Assembly: GCA_015232865.1 (NCBI GenBank)
Contig: JADFYU010000050.1
Coordinates: forward strand, 1-17,102
DNA from: Magnetococcales bacterium
GTDB taxonomy: Bacteria; Pseudomonadota; Magnetococcia; Magnetococcales; UBA8363
DNA: 17,102 bases
Reading direction: 5' to 3'
The stretch's first letter is position 1. Each line of letters begins with the position of its first letter. Shown one piece after another: positions 14,378 through 17,102 of this stretch. The notes under the pieces are model-generated. The model made no database searches, was not told where the DNA came from, and saw only the letters and a list, made by a program, of their open reading frames with translations. The translations under genes and the position numbers were made by a program.

Positions 14378-14542
14378 ATGTCTCTATAAAACATAATGAT
14401 GAGAAGAAATTTCTAATACAGCATAAAAAAAGATGTACATATAAATAACGAAACTCAGAACTTCAATATAACATTTTCTTAACATAAAAAAAATTTTAAT
14501 AAAATCATGTGTTTAAAAAAAGTTCCGCAATCGTGAAATTAA

Positions 14543-14575
14543 TTGTTTACAAGGACATTGTTACAAGTGTATTAT
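14543..14575 (+). promoter_or_regulatory. Candidate promoter with two TTGT-ACAA palindromes
   Basis: TTTACA (14546-14551) and TATTAT (14570-14575), 18 bases apart, each match sigma-70 at five of six positions. Two small palindromes overlap it: TTGTTTACAA (14543-14552) and TTGTTACAA (14558-14566), 15 bases apart start to start. If used, the DUF47-PiT message would have a leader of about 230 bases. The palindromes look like a tandem operator; the regulator is unknown. Confidence 0.4.
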
Positions 14576-14747
14576 TCTCCTCATTAGTAATTCATCGTCA
14601 TCATCGAGAATTTATTGAGTGGCAAGAATTATTTGTGTGAAGAAAAAATTTATGGCAAAAAAAACAAACAAATCAACTGATTTTTTTTGCAAAATTTAGG
14701 TGTAAAATTTGTATAGAGCCCATTTCAAGGCTCATATTGTTTAAATC

Positions 14748-14776
14748 CTGTTAACAATCTGTGTTCATTTTGAACA
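14748..14776 (+). promoter_or_regulatory. Possible PHO-box-like 11-bp repeats and palindrome
   Basis: CTGTTAACAAT followed by CTGTGTTCATT are 11-bp direct repeats sharing CTGT, the spacing of PhoB half-sites (consensus CTGTCAT at 11-bp intervals). The second overlaps a palindrome TGTTCA-TTT-TGAACA (14762-14776). The match to the consensus is only partial, but the position before phosphate-uptake genes is suggestive. Confidence 0.3.
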
Positions 14777-14813
14777 ACCCACCCCTATTTTCTTTGTAAG
14801 GAGAACCGAGCAT

Positions 14814-15494
14814 ATGGTTAGCTCAAACCCACTCTCCAACTTGTTTGGAAAGTCACCCTTTAAACCTCTTCAGCAACACATGCGTCAGGCTGTCGAATGT
14901 GCTGGAGAGATCCCAGGACTGTTTGAAGCATTGAACAGCGGAGATCAGGCACGAATTAAATCGATTCAAGCTCGAATTGACGAGTTGGAGAATCAAGCCG
15001 ACCAGACCAAGGATCAGCTTCGTGCTCATCTACCCAAAAGCCTTTTCATGCCCATTGACCGTCGTGATTTGCTGGAAATGCTCGACATTCAAGACGACAT
15101 CGCTGATAAGGCGCAAGACATCGCCGGTCTGATTTCTGATCGCACTATGGAAGTGCCTGTTGGCATGGCTGAACCGTTGGTCGCTCTGGCTAAAGGGTGT
15201 GTCGAAGCGTGTGACAGTGCCTCTAAGATCATCGAAGAGTTGGATGAGTTGGTCGAGATGGGATTTGGTGGACGTGAGTCAACCCGTGTTCTCGAAATGG
15301 TCGATGCATTGACTGTTACCAAAAAGAAAAATTCGGAAATGACCAAAGAGTTGATTCGCAATCTTTTCAGCCATGAAGATGAAATTAAGCCGGTTTCAGT
15401 GGTCTTATGGTATCAGATGATCAATTGGATTGGTGATCTGTCAGACGATGCAGAAAAAGTTGGTGGACGTCTGCGCCTCTTGTTGGCCCGATAA
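14814..15494 (+). CDS. DUF47 (PhoU-like) regulator of the phosphate transporter
   Basis: A 226-residue, mostly helical protein of the DUF47/TIGR00153 family, relatives of PhoU that are typically encoded directly upstream of PiT permeases. Recognisable parts: FKPLQQHMRQAVECAGEIP near the start, the ELENQADQTKDQLRAHLPKSLFMPIDRRDLLEMLDIQDDIADKAQD region (about 60-100, the family's metal-binding-type helix bundle), and DLSDDAEKVGGRLRLLL at the end. It is presumed to be a cytoplasmic partner controlling the permease; the mechanism is not established. ATG at 14814 follows AAGGAG (14798-14803). The permease gene starts 42 bases after its stop. Confidence 0.9.
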   Translation: MVSSNPLSNLFGKSPFKPLQQHMRQAVECAGEIPGLFEALNSGDQARIKSIQARIDELENQADQTKDQLRAHLPKSLFMPIDRRDLLEMLDIQDDIADKAQDIAGLISDRTMEVPVGMAEPLVALAKGCVEACDSASKIIEELDELVEMGFGGRESTRVLEMVDALTVTKKKNSEMTKELIRNLFSHEDEIKPVSVVLWYQMINWIGDLSDDAEKVGGRLRLLLAR

Positions 15495-15536
15495 ACTAAA
15501 TTCACTTTGTCTTAAGAATTATTTGGAGAAAAAAGT

Positions 15537-16808
15537 ATGGAAATTATTCAAGAATCAGGGACAGTTTTTATATCCCTGGCAATTATTTTCGGGTTCTACA
15601 TGACGTGGGGTATTGGCGCAAATGACGTTGCCAACGCCATGGGTACATCCGTTGGTTCCGGTGCTGTTTCTGTTAAGCAGGCCATTGTTATTGCGGCAAT
15701 CTTTGAGTTTTTAGGTGCTTTCATCGCCGGTGGTGCGGTTACTAAAACCATTCGTAAGGGGATCATCAATCCGGACTCAATCGCCGGGACACCGGAGATT
15801 CTGGTTTACGGAATGTTGGGTGCCTTGTTGGGTGCGGCGGTTTGGTTGATGGTTGCAACCGCTCGCGGTTGGCCTGTCTCCACCACTCACTCCATCGTTG
15901 GTGCGTTGGTTGGTTTTGCCATGGCCGGTATCGGTATGGACGCGGTCAACTGGTCCAAAATCGGCAGCATCGTCATGTCTTGGTTGGTTTCCCCATTGAT
16001 CGGTGGCGTCATTGCTTTCGTTCTGATGATGAGTATTCGATCGTTTATTCTCAACACGGATAACCCATTCAGAAAAGCCAAGAGTTTGGGACCGATTTAT
16101 GTTTTCTTGGTCGGTTTCATCGTGGTTCTGGTCAGCATGTTCAAAGGTTTAAAGCATCTGAACTTAGAGTTCAGCGCTGGTGAGAGTGTTATCATTGCGA
16201 CCATCGCCGGTATTGTTGTTGCCTTTGTCGGTAAAGTGTTGATCGACCGGGTGCAAATGGATGAGACCGCTGACAAAGAGTTCCATTACGCCAGTGTTGA
16301 AAAAGTGTTTACCCCAATGATGGTTTTCACCGCTTGTGCCATGGCTTTTGCGCACGGTTCCAACGACGTTGCAAACGGAATTGGGCCTTTGGCTGCGGTT
16401 GTTTCCATCGTTAACTCCGGTGGTCAGGTGGCTCAAAAATCGTCACTGCCAATCTGGATTCTGATACTTGGTGGTGTTGGTATCGTGACTGGTTTGGCGA
16501 CCATGGGCTATAAAGTTATGCAGACCATCGGTACAAAAATTACCGAATTGACCCCGACTCGTGGTTATTGTGCAACTTTGGCTGCGGCTACCACCGTTGT
16601 TTTGGCCTCACGGACCGGCTTGCCAGTCTCCACAACTCACATCGCAGTTGGTGCGGTTATGGGGGTTGGATTGGCTCGTGGTATCGGCGCTCTTGACCTT
16701 CGGGTGATTGGAAATATCGTTGTCTCCTGGGTTGTTACTCTGCCTGCCGCAGGTATCACCTCTGCAGTGACCTTCTTCACCTTGAAAGGTATTTTCGGCG
16801 GCGGATGA
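15537..16808 (+). CDS. pit: PiT-family inorganic phosphate permease
   Basis: Low-affinity phosphate (metal-phosphate) symporter of the inner membrane, 423 residues with about ten or more membrane helices. The internal duplication of the family is plain: GANDVANAMGTSVGSGAVS (27-45) is paired with HGSNDVANGIGPLAAV (273-288), and STTHSIVGALVGF (115-127) with STTHIAVGAVMGVG (365-378). The central loop (about 175-255) is short, as in bacterial homologues of this size. ATG at 15537 follows TTGGAG. It is the last gene of the DUF47-PiT operon, and a strong terminator begins 27 bases after the stop. Codon use is noticeably rich in GTT/GGT, as in well-expressed genes. Confidence 0.95.
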   Translation: MEIIQESGTVFISLAIIFGFYMTWGIGANDVANAMGTSVGSGAVSVKQAIVIAAIFEFLGAFIAGGAVTKTIRKGIINPDSIAGTPEILVYGMLGALLGAAVWLMVATARGWPVSTTHSIVGALVGFAMAGIGMDAVNWSKIGSIVMSWLVSPLIGGVIAFVLMMSIRSFILNTDNPFRKAKSLGPIYVFLVGFIVVLVSMFKGLKHLNLEFSAGESVIIATIAGIVVAFVGKVLIDRVQMDETADKEFHYASVEKVFTPMMVFTACAMAFAHGSNDVANGIGPLAAVVSIVNSGGQVAQKSSLPIWILILGGVGIVTGLATMGYKVMQTIGTKITELTPTRGYCATLAAATTVVLASRTGLPVSTTHIAVGAVMGVGLARGIGALDLRVIGNIVVSWVVTLPAAGITSAVTFFTLKGIFGGG

Positions 16809-16835
16809 TTGTTTCTCCGTAGTTGAAAGCAGTAC

Positions 16836-16867
16836 AAAAAACCCCAGGTTCTCCTGGGGTTTTTTTT
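16836..16867 (+). terminator. Rho-independent terminator of the DUF47-PiT operon
   Basis: CCCCAGG-TTCT-CCTGGGG (16842-16859) preceded by six A and followed by eight T. The symmetric A and T tracts would let it act in both directions. Confidence 0.93.
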
Positions 16868-16871
16868 GCAT

Positions 16872-16893
16872 CGTGCGCCCGGCAGGGCGCACG
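16872..16893 (+). repeat. GC-rich perfect hairpin behind the terminator
   Basis: CGTGCGCCC-GGCA-GGGCGCACG, nine perfect pairs, starting four bases after the T tract. No T run follows. It looks like a REP-type palindrome. Confidence 0.6.
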
Positions 16894-16939
16894 TACTCGG
16901 AGGAGAATATTTCAGGATCGATTAGGAAGTTTAGTCTAA

Positions 16940-17005
16940 CCGAGAAACGGCAGTTGGCGGAGCGTGCCGAAAATGGCTGTTTCACCGATAACTGCCGTTT
17001 ATCGG
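16940..17005 (+). repeat. 16-bp inverted repeat related to family A
   Basis: CCGAGAAACGGCAGTT (16940-16955) pairs with AACTGCCGTTTATCGG (16990-17005) with one mismatch, around a 34-base loop. The CGGCAGTT core is shared with the ends of family A, and a further family A end, AAACTGCCGAATCTAG, lies at 17020-17035. This is probably a deletion derivative or fusion of family A elements. Confidence 0.55.
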
Positions 17006-17032
17006 GTTATGAGCACATACCTGAAACTGCCG

Positions 17033-17102
17033 AATCTAGCGCTTCAGCACTCATCAATTGACGGGCAGGCCAAAAAACAATTAAAAAAAAAGGGTGGGGT
17101 CT
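17033..17102 (+). repeat. Family B copy 3, cut by the window edge
   Basis: CTAGCGCTTCAGCACTCATCAATTGACGGGC followed by an A tract and GGGTGGGGTCT matches 6668-6740 in order and spacing. The hairpin part must lie beyond the window. The palindrome is imperfect here (GACGGG in place of GATGAG). As after recJ, it directly follows a family A end. Confidence 0.75.

Larger units (their letters stand above)
14289..14813. other. 525-bp AT-rich divergent intergenic region
   Basis: No gene is visible on either strand. It is clearly richer in A/T than the flanking genes. It carries the divergent control regions of fetAB (left end) and of the DUF47-PiT operon (right part), plus several short palindromes. 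Unlike the other large gaps in the window it holds no copy of repeat families A or B. Confidence 0.7.

Noticed and set aside
16873..17061. 62-residue open frame on the plus strand after the pit terminator
   Set aside because: It consists wholly of palindromic repeats and repeat ends (hairpin 16872-16893, inverted repeat 16940-17005, families A and B). The start lies inside the hairpin.

Overview
The window looks like chromosomal DNA of a Gram-negative bacterium, most likely a member of Pseudomonadota. The evidence is the gene set (AlaC-type aminotransferase, an RpfE-like gene abutting recJ, FetAB, MobA, CheW) and the moderate GC content with AAGGAG-type ribosome sites. GC-rich hairpin repeats, CheW and proline/glutamate repeats remind me of Magnetococcales-type genomes, but I cannot prove the lineage from the sequence. 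There is no phage, CRISPR, rRNA or tRNA. Most genes are housekeeping; the unusual content lies in the gaps between genes and in one two-gene unit.

Layout. At 138-380 there is a small basic orphan protein followed by two strong hairpins. From 531 to 6641, all on the plus strand, lie alaC (transaminase), hom (homoserine dehydrogenase), a degenerate RpfE/ApgM-like alkaline-phosphatase-superfamily protein, and recJ (ssDNA exonuclease); the last two overlap by one base. From 6898 to 8363 a membrane-anchored alpha/beta hydrolase overlaps mobA. From about 8863 to 11531 a translationally coupled pair encodes a tail-anchored coiled-coil protein and a 770-residue CheW protein with 17 PEPEP[S/T] repeats, a long acidic region and a lysine-rich tail. 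nfo (endonuclease IV) occupies 11850-12692. fetB and fetA (iron-export ABC transporter) run on the minus strand, 12880-14288. A 525-base AT-rich divergent intergenic region precedes a DUF47 (PhoU-like) gene and a PiT phosphate permease, 14814-16808, which end in a textbook terminator.

Repeats. A family of long imperfect palindromes (about 103-164 bp, ends like CCTAGATTCGGCAGTTG) sits directly behind the stop codons of alaC, hom, mobA and fetB (half copy), with solo ends behind recJ and near the right edge. The copy behind mobA has been split by a shorter member of the same family, flanked by a TTGAA duplication. A second family (CTCATCAATTGA palindrome, then A-tract, GGGTGGGGT and GC-rich hairpins) occurs after recJ, after the CheW gene (second half only) and at the right edge. 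A 285-bp segment after the CheW gene is bounded by 12-bp perfect inverted repeats.

How the genes work together. hom feeds threonine/methionine synthesis, and no thrB or thrC is present here. recJ and nfo are DNA repair. FetAB exports iron. DUF47-PiT imports phosphate. The coiled-coil/CheW pair is the best candidate for something not yet described: a membrane-linked scaffold that could hook into a chemoreceptor array, although no cheA or receptor gene is in the window.
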